A DNA stretch of 23,527 nucleotides from Alphaproteobacteria bacterium (GTDB lineage: Bacteria; Pseudomonadota; Alphaproteobacteria; Rs-D84). The notes beneath the pieces are model-generated. The model ran no database searches. It had not been told where the DNA came from and was given only the letters and a program-made list of their open reading frames with translations. The stretch covers positions 1 through 23,527 of the forward strand of contig JAGCOU010000060.1 of NCBI GenBank assembly GCA_017642565.1, given 5' to 3'. Position 1 is the stretch's first letter. Each line of letters starts with the position of its first letter. The position numbers and the translations under genes are program-made. Below are positions 1 to 6,150 of this stretch, one piece after another.

Positions 1-920
1 AAATCAGTTGCACCGCCGGAACTTATCTGGCAACCGCCAATGATACATCTTGTACAAATGTTGGGACAGGATATTGGTCGGCGGCATCAATGACTAATTA
101 TGGATTAACCAGCAACAGAACAGCATGCACAAACGCCAAACCAACAAACAGTTCATATACAGGTTCAGCAACAACAAACGCATGCCCTTATGCGTGCGAT
201 GCAACATATTATTTGAATAATGACGCATGTGTTGATGTAGGCACGGGATATTATTCTGCGGCTGGTGAAAACGACCGTCACGAATGTAATAATAAACCAG
301 CACACAGTTCATATACTGGCTCATCAGCGACAACCAATTGTCCTTGGGAATGTGACAGCGGATACGATGAAAACAATGGTGTATGTGAAATTGCGATGTG
401 CTTTGGCACAACATATATGGATAACGGCGTATGCGCAGCCTGTCCAACTGGATATACCGCCAATACAACCGATGGTAAAACTGCAATTACAGATTGCCAG
501 ATTGATTGTGGTGCCGGAACATATCTGGCAACGGCAAACAATGCAACATGTACAGATGTAGGCGCTGGTTATTGGGCGGCGGGCGGCGTGGTAAATTATG
601 GTTCAACCAGTGCACGAACCGCTTGTGCATCTGGATTAACCACGGTTGGTTATGGACACGGTGCGAACGAAGCGGCTGATTGTGGACGTATATTGCATAT
701 TGGCAATTATGTTCTTTACGCAAAAACAACCAAACCAACCACACCTGCGATAAATATTCAGCCTGAAAACGATTCGGTATACTATGTTGGGGTAAGTGAT
801 ACAGACCACACATTAACACCGGTTCATGTCACCCAGGGCAACACACAATATACCGCCTTTGACGACAGCATTTTACATGGTGAACGCGATATAGAAACAA
901 ATACACGTATTGCTCAATAA
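1..920 (+). CDS. Cys-rich repeat surface protein, C-terminal part (5' truncated by window edge)
   Basis: The reading frame is open from base 3 and has no start inside the window, so this is the C-terminal ~305 residues of a longer protein; the ATG at 90 is internal. The visible part is a series of Cys-bounded modules rich in Thr, Asn, Gly and Tyr. The module C-x-x-GTYLATAN-x5-C-T-x-VG-x-GYW appears at about bases 8-80 and again at 505-580, with variants containing CPY-x-C, CPWEC and CAACP-x-GY between them. This resembles GCC2/GCC3 or ephrin-receptor-like Cys repeats, which are commoner in eukaryotic surface proteins. After the last Cys (CGR, near base 683) comes a Cys-free C-terminal domain of about 78 residues beginning RILHIGNYVLYAKTTKP. 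No membrane anchor is seen at the C-terminus. Function is unknown; an extracellular adhesin-like role is inferred. The stop is TAA at 918-920, and the gene converges on the - strand gene at 975. Confidence 0.85.
   Translation, partial: ISCTAGTYLATANDTSCTNVGTGYWSAASMTNYGLTSNRTACTNAKPTNSSYTGSATTNACPYACDATYYLNNDACVDVGTGYYSAAGENDRHECNNKPAHSSYTGSSATTNCPWECDSGYDENNGVCEIAMCFGTTYMDNGVCAACPTGYTANTTDGKTAITDCQIDCGAGTYLATANNATCTDVGAGYWAAGGVVNYGSTSARTACASGLTTVGYGHGANEAADCGRILHIGNYVLYAKTTKPTTPAINIQPENDSVYYVGVSDTDHTLTPVHVTQGNTQYTAFDDSILHGERDIETNTRIAQ
5..600 (+). repeat. Imperfect Cys-module repeats within the surface-protein gene
   Basis: The DNA for the GTYLATAN...VG-x-GYW module occurs at about 8-82 and about 503-580. 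The two copies share long identical stretches such as gccggaac-tatctggcaac and tattgg-cggcgg. A related copy with GYYSAAGEN lies between, at about 200-270. This is the signature of tandem module duplication. Confidence 0.7.
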
Positions 921-921
921 A

Positions 922-942
922 TAAAAAATTCACGAAACGTGA
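922..942 (-). terminator. Rho-independent terminator for the 975-1292 gene
   Basis: A short perfect hairpin (TCACG, loop TTT, CGTGA on the - strand, 930-942) is followed on that strand by ATTTTTTAT. The T run is on the - strand side only, so it best serves the leftward gene ending at 975. Confidence 0.6.
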
Positions 943-974
943 TAAGAATTTCAAATCAAATAATAAAACTAGGA

Positions 975-1292
975 TTATTCTAACCAAATTACTGCACGGG
1001 TAGAACTTGAAGTACTGCCCACAGGAATAGTCACTTCGCTTTTAGTGACGGTGACGGTTCCATTACTCGCAGTGACAGCAGAAACAAAAGGTCCATTATC
1101 CGTTCCAACAACAACATTTGAAGAAGTTAATTTATCTTGTTTAGCCGTATTCATCGCGTTGTATGCACCATCAACATAAGACGCGGCAGCAACAACAGCG
1201 GTTTTATCCAATGCTTGCTGTTGTTGTTCCCCTTCTGCAAACGAAGGGGTTATAAACATAAACGAAAATAAAATACAAAATATCTTTTTCAT
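975..1292 (-). CDS. Short exported protein with YVDGAYNA motif (105 aa)
   Basis: The N-terminus MKKIFCILFSFMFITPSFAE is a clear Sec signal peptide, cleaved after about residue 19. The mature protein is only ~86 residues. It has a Q run (23-26), the motif SYVDGAYNAMNTAKQDKL (38-55), and a Thr/Ser/Val-rich beta-prone tail (57-101) ending VIWLE. The YV-x-GAYNA motif recurs in the 295-aa protein just upstream, and KQDxL followed by a Gly-containing strand resembles the coiled-coil-to-beta transitions of phage tail fibres and trimeric adhesins. No good Shine-Dalgarno is visible. The terminator at 1335-1374 separates it from the upstream gene, so it may have its own weak promoter in the AT-rich gap. 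It is probably a minor surface or periplasmic protein; function unknown. Confidence 0.75.
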   Translation of the reverse strand: MKKIFCILFSFMFITPSFAEGEQQQQALDKTAVVAAASYVDGAYNAMNTAKQDKLTSSNVVVGTDNGPFVSAVTASNGTVTVTKSEVTIPVGSTSSSTRAVIWLE

Positions 1293-1334
1293 TATTCAAA
1301 CAAAATATTTTCTATTGTATTAAAAATCAAAACC

Positions 1335-1374
1335 TTTTGTGAACGGTTGAAAATCACTCCAACCGTTCACAAAA
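1335..1374 (-). terminator. Strong intrinsic terminator of the exported-protein operon
   Basis: A perfect 15-bp inverted repeat (TTTTGTGAACGGTTG at 1335-1349 with its complement at 1360-1374) flanks a 10-base loop and lies 12 bases past the stop of the 295-aa gene. On the - strand it is followed by GGTTTTGATTTTTAA. The same stem has an A/T-rich flank on the other side as well. Confidence 0.8.
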
Positions 1375-1386
1375 AAGATTTATATA

Positions 1387-2274
1387 TTATAATGATGGTT
1401 CAGAATATGTAACTGTAGTTGGTGCAGTAATCGAAACACTCTGAGATGAACTGTCTCCAGTTAACGCAACATTTGTTGTAACACCAGTTAAACTTACTGT
1501 GCTAGTTACAGGAGTAGCAGAAACACTTGTTGCCCCCCAAGTATCCATAACATCAATCGAAGCCGTACCACTGCCTGTAAGCCCTCCATTAGTGACATCC
1601 AAATTACTAAGATCAACTGTTGCCGTTGTTGCGGCAATCGCATCTTTCACAGTCTTCTCTACACCACTTTGTTTTGCATAAGTTGATAAATCAGCACTTG
1701 TTAAATATCCCGCGTCATTTTCCAATGCCGATATATTATCACCAGACTGCAAAGCACTATCAGCCAAATCTAATGAATCTTGAACACCTTGCGCTAATTT
1801 TGCCTTTGTAACATTCTCATCTGCGATTTTTGCTGTCGTCACAGCACTTGCTGCGATTTGAGCAGTATCAACAGCATTATCTGCGATTTTCGCCGTCGTC
1901 ACAGCTCCAGCATCAAGCAACGTTGTTGTAACAGAACCAGCATCGACATTGCTTAAATCCGTATTAGCTTTGCCAGACAAATTGGTATTAATTGAATCAA
2001 CTTGGCCTGCAACATTGTTAACCGCTCTAATAGCAGCATTATAGGCACCCTTAACATATCCAGCAGTCGCAACATTACTATCTGTCGAGTGTGCTTCTGC
2101 CAACTCATACTTTGGACCAGTATTTGCAGTTGCTGCTGTTGCTGCCGCTGCTGCGCCTTCTGCCTCCATATTAATAGATGTTGGTTGTTTATTAACATCT
2201 GCAGCGGTTGCGTTTGCTGCCATTGGCAACGCTGCCAAAGCCGCGATCACTGATATGCTTAAAAGTTTTTTCAT
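1387..2274 (-). CDS. Exported tail-fibre/adhesin-like repeat protein (295 aa)
   Basis: It starts at ATG 2274 behind a strong AAGGAGAG ribosome site. A signal peptide (1-22, ...LPMAANA-T) leads into an Ala-rich segment (39-50), then GYVKGAYNAAIRAVNNVAGQ (72-91), a motif shared with its neighbours, and a probable coiled coil (80-100). Residues 114-163 are five decapeptide repeats of the pattern (A/S)VTTAKIADN. Next is LENDAGYLTSADLSTYAK (about 184-201), which is typical of phage tail-fibre and collagen-like receptor-binding proteins. The C-terminal ~90 residues are Ser/Thr/Val-rich and beta-prone with no Cys. The AKIADxAVT repeat class forms extended trimeric fibres in phage and bacterial surface proteins, so an exported fibrous adhesin or matrix protein is inferred; there is no enzyme motif. 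It is the last gene of the apparent 2826-2317-1387 operon and is followed by a strong terminator. Confidence 0.8.
   Translation of the reverse strand: MKKLLSISVIAALAALPMAANATAADVNKQPTSINMEAEGAAAAATAATANTGPKYELAEAHSTDSNVATAGYVKGAYNAAIRAVNNVAGQVDSINTNLSGKANTDLSNVDAGSVTTTLLDAGAVTTAKIADNAVDTAQIAASAVTTAKIADENVTKAKLAQGVQDSLDLADSALQSGDNISALENDAGYLTSADLSTYAKQSGVEKTVKDAIAATTATVDLSNLDVTNGGLTGSGTASIDVMDTWGATSVSATPVTSTVSLTGVTTNVALTGDSSSQSVSITAPTTVTYSEPSL
1786..1935 (-). repeat. Five tandem 30-bp (decapeptide) repeats in the 295-aa gene
   Basis: Codons 114-163 repeat every 10 residues: SVTTTLLDAG, AVTTAKIADN, AVDTAQIAAS, AVTTAKIADE, NVTKAKLAQG. Alternate copies are closest at DNA level (ctgcgatttt-gc-gtcgtcacagc recurs about 60 bp apart), suggesting a 60-bp duplication of a two-repeat unit. 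Confidence 0.85.
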
Positions 2275-2316
2275 TTTTTCTCTCCTTTCTTGGTTAGTTA
2301 TTTATTTGTTTTAATC

Positions 2317-2808
2317 TCAATCTAAGATATTTGGATTCCAACTATCTTCTACTTCTAATTCTTGCCATTCTCCGTTCTTTAGAACATAAGTTTTATTCGC
2401 CAATTCTTGCGCAGTCACACCCTTTAAACCCACAGTACGATTTTCATTGTCAACAGTTATACCAACACCACTTTCATACGTTGTTGCTGCTTCTAAACTA
2501 TCAACTCTATCTTCCAATTCATCCACAGCACCGGCAACATTGCCTAAATCATTTTCTATACTTTTAATAGCAGCCCCAACCGTTCCTTCGTCATATTCTG
2601 TTTCGCTGTCATAAGTCGCAGTATTTGCATTTTCTACATCTGCTGCTTTTGCCTTATTCCAAACTGCCTTTAAACCAGCATCAACATAACGCTTGGTTGT
2701 CAAAGCGGTTGCAGATGCATCCACAGGATCTTCACCCGGCGCAGCGAATACAAGAGTCTGTCCCATCAAAACCGACACTATAAAACCAAAAAACATTATC
2801 TTTTTCAT
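2317..2808 (-). CDS. Exported coiled-coil protein (163 aa)
   Basis: ATG 2808 is preceded by AAGAAGG at good spacing. A signal peptide (1-22, ending LVFA-A) is followed by an acidic protein. It has KRYVDAGLKAVWNKAK (39-54), which matches the YV-x-GAYNA region of the neighbouring proteins; a heptad-patterned coiled coil (about 81-107, IKSIENDLGNVAGAVDELED then RVDSL); and a GVGITVD...RTVGLKG beta segment (114-130) like the coiled-coil-to-strand transition of tail fibres. The C-terminus (NKTYVLKNGEWQELEVEDSW) is short and acidic. There is no Cys in the mature protein and no catalytic motif. It lies 17 bp downstream of the 233-aa gene and 42 bp upstream of the 295-aa gene, all co-directional, so one transcript is likely. 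Function unknown. Confidence 0.8.
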   Translation of the reverse strand: MKKIMFFGFIVSVLMGQTLVFAAPGEDPVDASATALTTKRYVDAGLKAVWNKAKAADVENANTATYDSETEYDEGTVGAAIKSIENDLGNVAGAVDELEDRVDSLEAATTYESGVGITVDNENRTVGLKGVTAQELANKTYVLKNGEWQELEVEDSWNPNILD

Positions 2809-2825
2809 TACACGCCTTCTTTTGT

Positions 2826-3527
2826 TTATTCAAATATACCTTCATCAAAAACATCTACAAAGGTCACATAATTACGTACACCACGCCCCGCATCATAGAC
2901 AGTATTATTATCGCCCAAACCATGCGCATTTAATAAATCTGTCACTTCCGATTTGGTGTAATAATTATTTGTCACATTAAGTAAATCCGCTTTGCCATCC
3001 ATTTGCGTTTTCAACGAATTTACATCTGCCACCAAACCGTTAACATCCTGCGAAAGACTTAATACATTATCTTCGATAATCACACCGTCCCCCGCCTGTA
3101 ATGCGTTTTGTTTCATCGATAATTCTGTTTCTACCCGTTGCACCCTGTCTTGTAGATTTAAAAAATCATCAGACGAAACCACTGGCACTGTTTGTGTTGC
3201 TGGCTTTATAAGATTGCTCTGTATACCACCCGTATGGATATATTTTCCCACAGACAATCTGTTATTAGCATCGCTGCCATCGCCAACTTTTGCCGTCGCA
3301 ACTTTGTTTACCGTTTTGGTGTTCTGCAAATTTGTGACCTTTACAGACCCCAGTCGCGACACAGGCACAGTTTTCTTTGAAGTTTGAGAGCTTAATTTCA
3401 ATGTCGAATTTGCTTCCCCACTTCCAGATTTCTTTGTTCCCAGTATCTTTACACTCGGGGCAGCATTCGCGCTGCAAACCAAAGCGCTTAACACCGCAAC
3501 AACAAACAAACTGTTCCGTTTCGACAT
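2826..3527 (-). CDS. Exported coiled-coil/tail-fibre-like protein (233 aa)
   Basis: The open frame extends upstream to 3614, but the start chosen is ATG 3527. It gives a clean signal peptide (MSKRNSLFVVAVLSALVCSANA-A) and sits about 20 bases after the expected transcription start of the extended -10 promoter at 3553-3558. The mature protein begins with a basic Ser/Lys/Thr-rich region (25-85). It then has a coiled coil (about 121-142, ending MKQNALQAGDGVII), a second coiled coil (158-180), and YYTKSEVTDLLNAHGLG (189-205), a motif type common in phage tail-fibre and receptor-binding proteins. The C-terminus is short and acidic. It is the first gene of the three-gene leftward operon. An exported fibrous surface protein is inferred; no enzyme motif is visible. 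Confidence 0.8.
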   Translation of the reverse strand: MSKRNSLFVVAVLSALVCSANAAPSVKILGTKKSGSGEANSTLKLSSQTSKKTVPVSRLGSVKVTNLQNTKTVNKVATAKVGDGSDANNRLSVGKYIHTGGIQSNLIKPATQTVPVVSSDDFLNLQDRVQRVETELSMKQNALQAGDGVIIEDNVLSLSQDVNGLVADVNSLKTQMDGKADLLNVTNNYYTKSEVTDLLNAHGLGDNNTVYDAGRGVRNYVTFVDVFDEGIFE

Positions 3528-3552
3528 TTCAAAATTCTCAACCTTTGCCTCA

Positions 3553-3581
3553 ATTATACCACAAAAAAAAGCTAAAACCAA
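3553..3581 (-). promoter_or_regulatory. Sigma70-like promoter with extended -10 for the exported-protein operon
   Basis: On the - strand, TGG-TATAAT (perfect -10 at 3553-3558 with an upstream TGn) has a weak -35 (TTGGTT at 3576-3581) at 17-bp spacing. The predicted start is near 3546, giving a leader of about 19 bases that contains AAAGG. Confidence 0.65.
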
Positions 3582-3700
3582 ACGCACCGAAAACAAAAAA
3601 TTTAAAAAAAACACTTGCTTTTTTTAATTTTTTTTAAAAGTGCCTGATTTTCAAGGTTTTTTCTTTTTTTATTGCTTTTTTTCTTTAGTGCCAAAAACCA

Positions 3701-3729
3701 TTAGAAAAAAAATTTTTTTATGATAAAAT
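3701..3729 (+). promoter_or_regulatory. Putative extended -10 promoter of the muramidase gene
   Basis: TGA-TAAAAT (3721-3729) is an extended -10 that ends eight bases before ATG 3738; the -35 match (TTAGAA, 3701-3706) is poor. Transcription would begin at or within 1-2 bases of the ATG, giving a leaderless message, consistent with the missing Shine-Dalgarno. The upstream 3590-3720 region is full of A/T runs and may be curved. Confidence 0.45.
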
Positions 3730-3737
3730 ATACAATT

Positions 3738-4733
3738 ATGAGAAAAATGTTTTTACTCATCTGTTGTTTAGCGCTCCTAGCACATGTGGCACATGGCAAA
3801 TTGACCGCTACAAAATACCCGGGGACTGTTGAAGATTTATCTTTTACTTCACGGGTTGAACTCGCAGCCGAAGGATATAAACCTTTCCTTGACAAAAGCG
3901 CATACCAAGAATTAAACATTGTTCCCGGCGAAGAAATTTACACAGACCGTATGATTGCACAGGCAGAAGCCGCAGCCGAAGAAGAACAAAAACTGGAAGA
4001 CTATTGCAAACAACATCCAGAAGATAAAACGAAATGCCAACAAAAGCCCACTGAACCAACACCAACTGTCAATTATTCAGGTGGCACAATCGGTGGTGGC
4101 CCTGTTATCGTCAACAACAGCGTGACCGGTGGCTCTTGTTATCCTGCTGCCAAAGATAATTGGTATAAAAACAAAATTTTTACCACAGGAAGATATGAAA
4201 AACGAGCGCCCGCTTTTGAAAAAGCCATGATTACAGTATTTAGAAAAGAAGGAACAACATGCGGTACCATACCCAAAGACCCAGGCGGATATAGTTGCTA
4301 TGGCATAGCATCAAAAATGCACAATATTCCACCCGAAGTTTTGAATAAATATACCATCGCAGATGCCGAAGATTTTTATTATGAAAAATTTTGGAAACCA
4401 CAGCAATTTTATAAATTACCTGACGTTATTGCTAGCGACGTATTTTTAGCAGGTGTAGCCTCTGGAACAGGCACGGCTATGGTACAATTCCGTAATTTTC
4501 TCGGACTGCCAGAAAGTTCAAAGCCTGTAGACGATAAAGTAATTAATTCTGTAAAAAATTATCAAGGTGACCTCCACAACAGATGGCTAGACAAGCGCAA
4601 TGAGTTTTTACAAAAAGTCGTTGTAAAACATGGCTACAGTGATGCTGTCGCCAGAAGTTATAAACACGCGATAGAAATAAAAAGAAAAAACGGATGCCAC
4701 GTCCAACCACAAGAGCCATTATACAGACAATAA
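3738..4733 (+). CDS. Exported GH108-type N-acetylmuramidase (endolysin-like), 331 aa
   Basis: An in-frame ATG exists at 3720, but 3738 is chosen: it follows a likely -10 (3724-3729) and gives a compact signal peptide, MRKMFLLICCLALLAHVAHG. After a linker with an acidic coiled region (about 72-90) and a Gly/Pro/Thr hinge (104-135) comes the catalytic domain (about 155-250). It carries FRKEGTTCG (general-acid Glu171, the usual EGG position), then DPGGYSCYGIA, matching the DPGGxTxYGI signature of GH108/TtsA-ZliS muramidases. The C-terminal FRNFLGLPES...VDDKVINSVKNY...W-x-KR (about 251-292) fits the PG_binding_3 module that normally follows GH108. The family cleaves the glycan backbone of peptidoglycan and is best known from phage lysis genes and a bacterial toxin-secretion system. 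A Sec-type leader means export without a holin pore. The neighbouring Rz/Rz1-like pair supports a lysis or wall-opening role. Four Cys lie in or near the catalytic domain. Confidence 0.82.
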   Translation: MRKMFLLICCLALLAHVAHGKLTATKYPGTVEDLSFTSRVELAAEGYKPFLDKSAYQELNIVPGEEIYTDRMIAQAEAAAEEEQKLEDYCKQHPEDKTKCQQKPTEPTPTVNYSGGTIGGGPVIVNNSVTGGSCYPAAKDNWYKNKIFTTGRYEKRAPAFEKAMITVFRKEGTTCGTIPKDPGGYSCYGIASKMHNIPPEVLNKYTIADAEDFYYEKFWKPQQFYKLPDVIASDVFLAGVASGTGTAMVQFRNFLGLPESSKPVDDKVINSVKNYQGDLHNRWLDKRNEFLQKVVVKHGYSDAVARSYKHAIEIKRKNGCHVQPQEPLYRQ

Positions 4734-4783
4734 AGTCATAAGGGAAAAAAATATGCTTGTTTATTTTTAAGAAAAAAATTAAA

Positions 4784-5764
4784 ATGAAAACCATGAGGAA
4801 AGGATTATTTTTTTTAACAATATGTCTGGCGTTCAGCGTGAACGCAATTGCCGCGACAAACTATATTCCTAAACGGTTCAATACGGTCACTTCGCACGAT
4901 GATGTTTATCCTTACCGATTAAATAATGCGCGACCTAACCCAACCAATACAACAACAACTTCGACCAGCACAGCGAATTCTGTCGCTGCTGCACCTGTTG
5001 GCAAACGCAATGTTGTTAAACGACAAACCAGGGCAAGAGCGGCTACAAATTCTACTACATCAACAACAACTGCCACAACAACGCCTCAACGTCGTGTTGT
5101 CCAACGCACGAATTCTGCAAACCAGCGCAGCGCTGTAAAAAATACCGCAGTTCGTCCACAAGAAGGCAGAACTTCTCAAAATGTTGTTACACGTTCTGCT
5201 AAAAATGTTCAAACACGAACAACCAAGTCCGTCCGCGAAGGCAGTGCGAATTATTATTCTGGCGAAAAAGTCTCATCAGATCGTTGTTTTGCAGATTACA
5301 AAGAATGCATGGAATCATATTGCGAACGCGAAGACACAGCATATAATCGTTGCTATTGTAGCGCGAAACTGGCTCAAATTGATTCGAAATATCAAAATAA
5401 AATTGATGATTTGATTCAACAGATTGCAAGATTGCGCTATGACTCTTCTGTAGATAGTGACGAAATCAAAGAGTATTGGAATCAAACCGTTGGCTCGTAC
5501 ACAGGAACGAACCCATGGGTCAACATAGAAAATGCATTAAATATTGAATGGGCAGATTCACAAAGTCGTGTCCGCGGACAAAACGCTTTTAACACAGGTC
5601 ATGAATATTGCGTTCGCCACTTGCGTTCTTGTTACTATATGGCATCAAATTTGCGCGATGCATACAAATCAGAAATTGCCCGTGACTGCGATACTTATGA
5701 AAAAAGCCTCCAAAAAATTCAGGCTGCCGCAGAAAGCGTCATAGAAAGTTATAAAAACAACTGA
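4784..5764 (+). CDS. Exported Thr/Arg-rich protein with C-terminal Cys domain (326 aa)
   Basis: The frame can be extended to a TTG at 4757, but ATG 4784 gives the better signal peptide (MKTMRKGLFFLTICLAFSVNAIAA). No clear ribosome site is visible; ATG 4793 is an alternative. Residues 50-155 are low-complexity and strongly basic, with TTTTTSTST-type runs and QRRVVQR/RAR patches. Residues 166-326 form a compact helical domain with eight Cys: RCFADYKECMESYCEREDT and NRCYCSAKL (168, 175, 180, 190, 192), then 276, 283 and 302, with a coiled coil (about 195-218). No family was recognised. It starts 50 bp after the muramidase stop and may be co-transcribed. The basic linker could contact the wall or anionic glycans (inference). 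It ends one base from the converging Rz1-like gene, with no terminator between. Confidence 0.78.
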   Translation: MKTMRKGLFFLTICLAFSVNAIAATNYIPKRFNTVTSHDDVYPYRLNNARPNPTNTTTTSTSTANSVAAAPVGKRNVVKRQTRARAATNSTTSTTTATTTPQRRVVQRTNSANQRSAVKNTAVRPQEGRTSQNVVTRSAKNVQTRTTKSVREGSANYYSGEKVSSDRCFADYKECMESYCEREDTAYNRCYCSAKLAQIDSKYQNKIDDLIQQIARLRYDSSVDSDEIKEYWNQTVGSYTGTNPWVNIENALNIEWADSQSRVRGQNAFNTGHEYCVRHLRSCYYMASNLRDAYKSEIARDCDTYEKSLQKIQAAAESVIESYKNN

Positions 5765-5765
5765 T

Positions 5766-5948
5766 TTAATCTTCACTGTTCAAATTATGTTCATAAATAT
5801 TTCTTGCTAAATCGTCACTTATCGTGTCCCAATCTGCCATACGCCCGTATATAATGTCACACCCACAAAACGCCCTATTCTGCGATGGTGTATTTATCGC
5901 GCAAGATGCTGCGAATATCGCTAAGCCCAGTTTTATAAACTTTGTCAT
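5766..5948 (-). CDS. Rz1-like outer-membrane spanin (putative lipoprotein, 60 aa)
   Basis: ATG 5948 follows an AAAGGA ribosome site at 6-base spacing. The 60-residue product has a short basic hydrophobic leader ending in FAASC16, an imperfect lipobox, so the mature form would be a 45-residue lipoprotein. It has a Cys pair (C28, C30) and the tail DIIYGRMADWDTISDDLARNIYEHN. That pattern (IY...AD..T.SD..AR.I..HN) resembles the C-terminus of small Rz1-like proteins encoded with alphaproteobacterial phage lysis genes; this is family recall, not a search. Its first 74 nt lie inside the 3' end of the 75-aa gene in another frame, the standard Rz/Rz1 arrangement. In phage the pair bridges the inner and outer membranes and fuses them at the last step of lysis. 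The low proline content is unlike classical Rz1. Confidence 0.6.
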   Translation of the reverse strand: MTKFIKLGLAIFAASCAINTPSQNRAFCGCDIIYGRMADWDTISDDLARNIYEHNLNSED

Positions 5949-6102
5949 GTATTTTCCTTTGGTTTTTAATATTTACTTGTTGAATTTTTTGTTCTTGATT
6001 TAAGTATTGAATACGACAATTTGCCCGACCAATACCCAGACCATAAAAATAAGCGCCTAAAACAAAGGCGCTTATTAACACACCAAAATATATTCTATTC
6101 AT
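5875..6102 (-). CDS. Rz-like inner-membrane spanin (75 aa)
   Basis: ATG 6102 is preceded by AAAGGA at 6-base spacing. Residues 4-22 are one hydrophobic, Gly-containing N-terminal membrane helix (YFGVLISAFVLGAYFYGLG). A periplasmic helix with coiled-coil character follows (about 28-58, rich in Gln, Lys and Asn) with a single Cys29 near the membrane, and the end is DIRSILRDKYTIAE. An N-terminal anchor plus a short coiled coil, a juxtamembrane Cys, and overlap with a lipoprotein-like gene in another frame together match i-spanins (Rz). It lies 49 bp downstream of rho, separated by a palindrome, and may be read from the rho transcript. Alternative: an unrelated small membrane protein conserved in this lineage. 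Confidence 0.62.
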   Translation of the reverse strand: MNRIYFGVLISAFVLGAYFYGLGIGRANCRIQYLNQEQKIQQVNIKNQRKIHDKVYKTGLSDIRSILRDKYTIAE

Positions 6103-6124
6103 TTTTATCCTTTGTATTAAAGCA

Positions 6125-6144
6125 AGACCGCCAAATTTGGCGGT
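6125..6144 (-). terminator. 20-bp palindrome after rho; weak or partial terminator
   Basis: GACCGCCAAATTTGGCGGTC is a perfect palindrome 6 bases past the rho stop. On the - strand it is followed by TTGCTTTAAT, so the U tract is broken. It may give partial termination and allow read-through into the spanin-like pair. Confidence 0.4.
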
Positions 6145-6150
6145 CCTTGA

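Noticed and set aside
94..819. Open frames on the - strand opposite the Cys-rich surface protein
   Set aside because: They are antisense shadows of a repeat-rich gene; no ribosome site, odd His/Arg-rich composition, and the + frame has clear modular repeats.
2002..2253. Cys-rich open frame (+) opposite the 295-aa exported protein gene
   Set aside because: Its Cys richness is the antisense of Ala (GCA/GCT) codons in the Ala-rich region; no ribosome site.
3528..3614. Upstream extension of the 233-aa protein to 3614
   Set aside because: It crosses the extended -10 promoter and adds a second hydrophobic stretch before a normal signal peptide.
3701..3919. 72-codon - strand frame over the start of the muramidase
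   Set aside because: Antisense to a conserved exported enzyme, ends in a poly-A/T artefact (KKFFF), no ribosome site.
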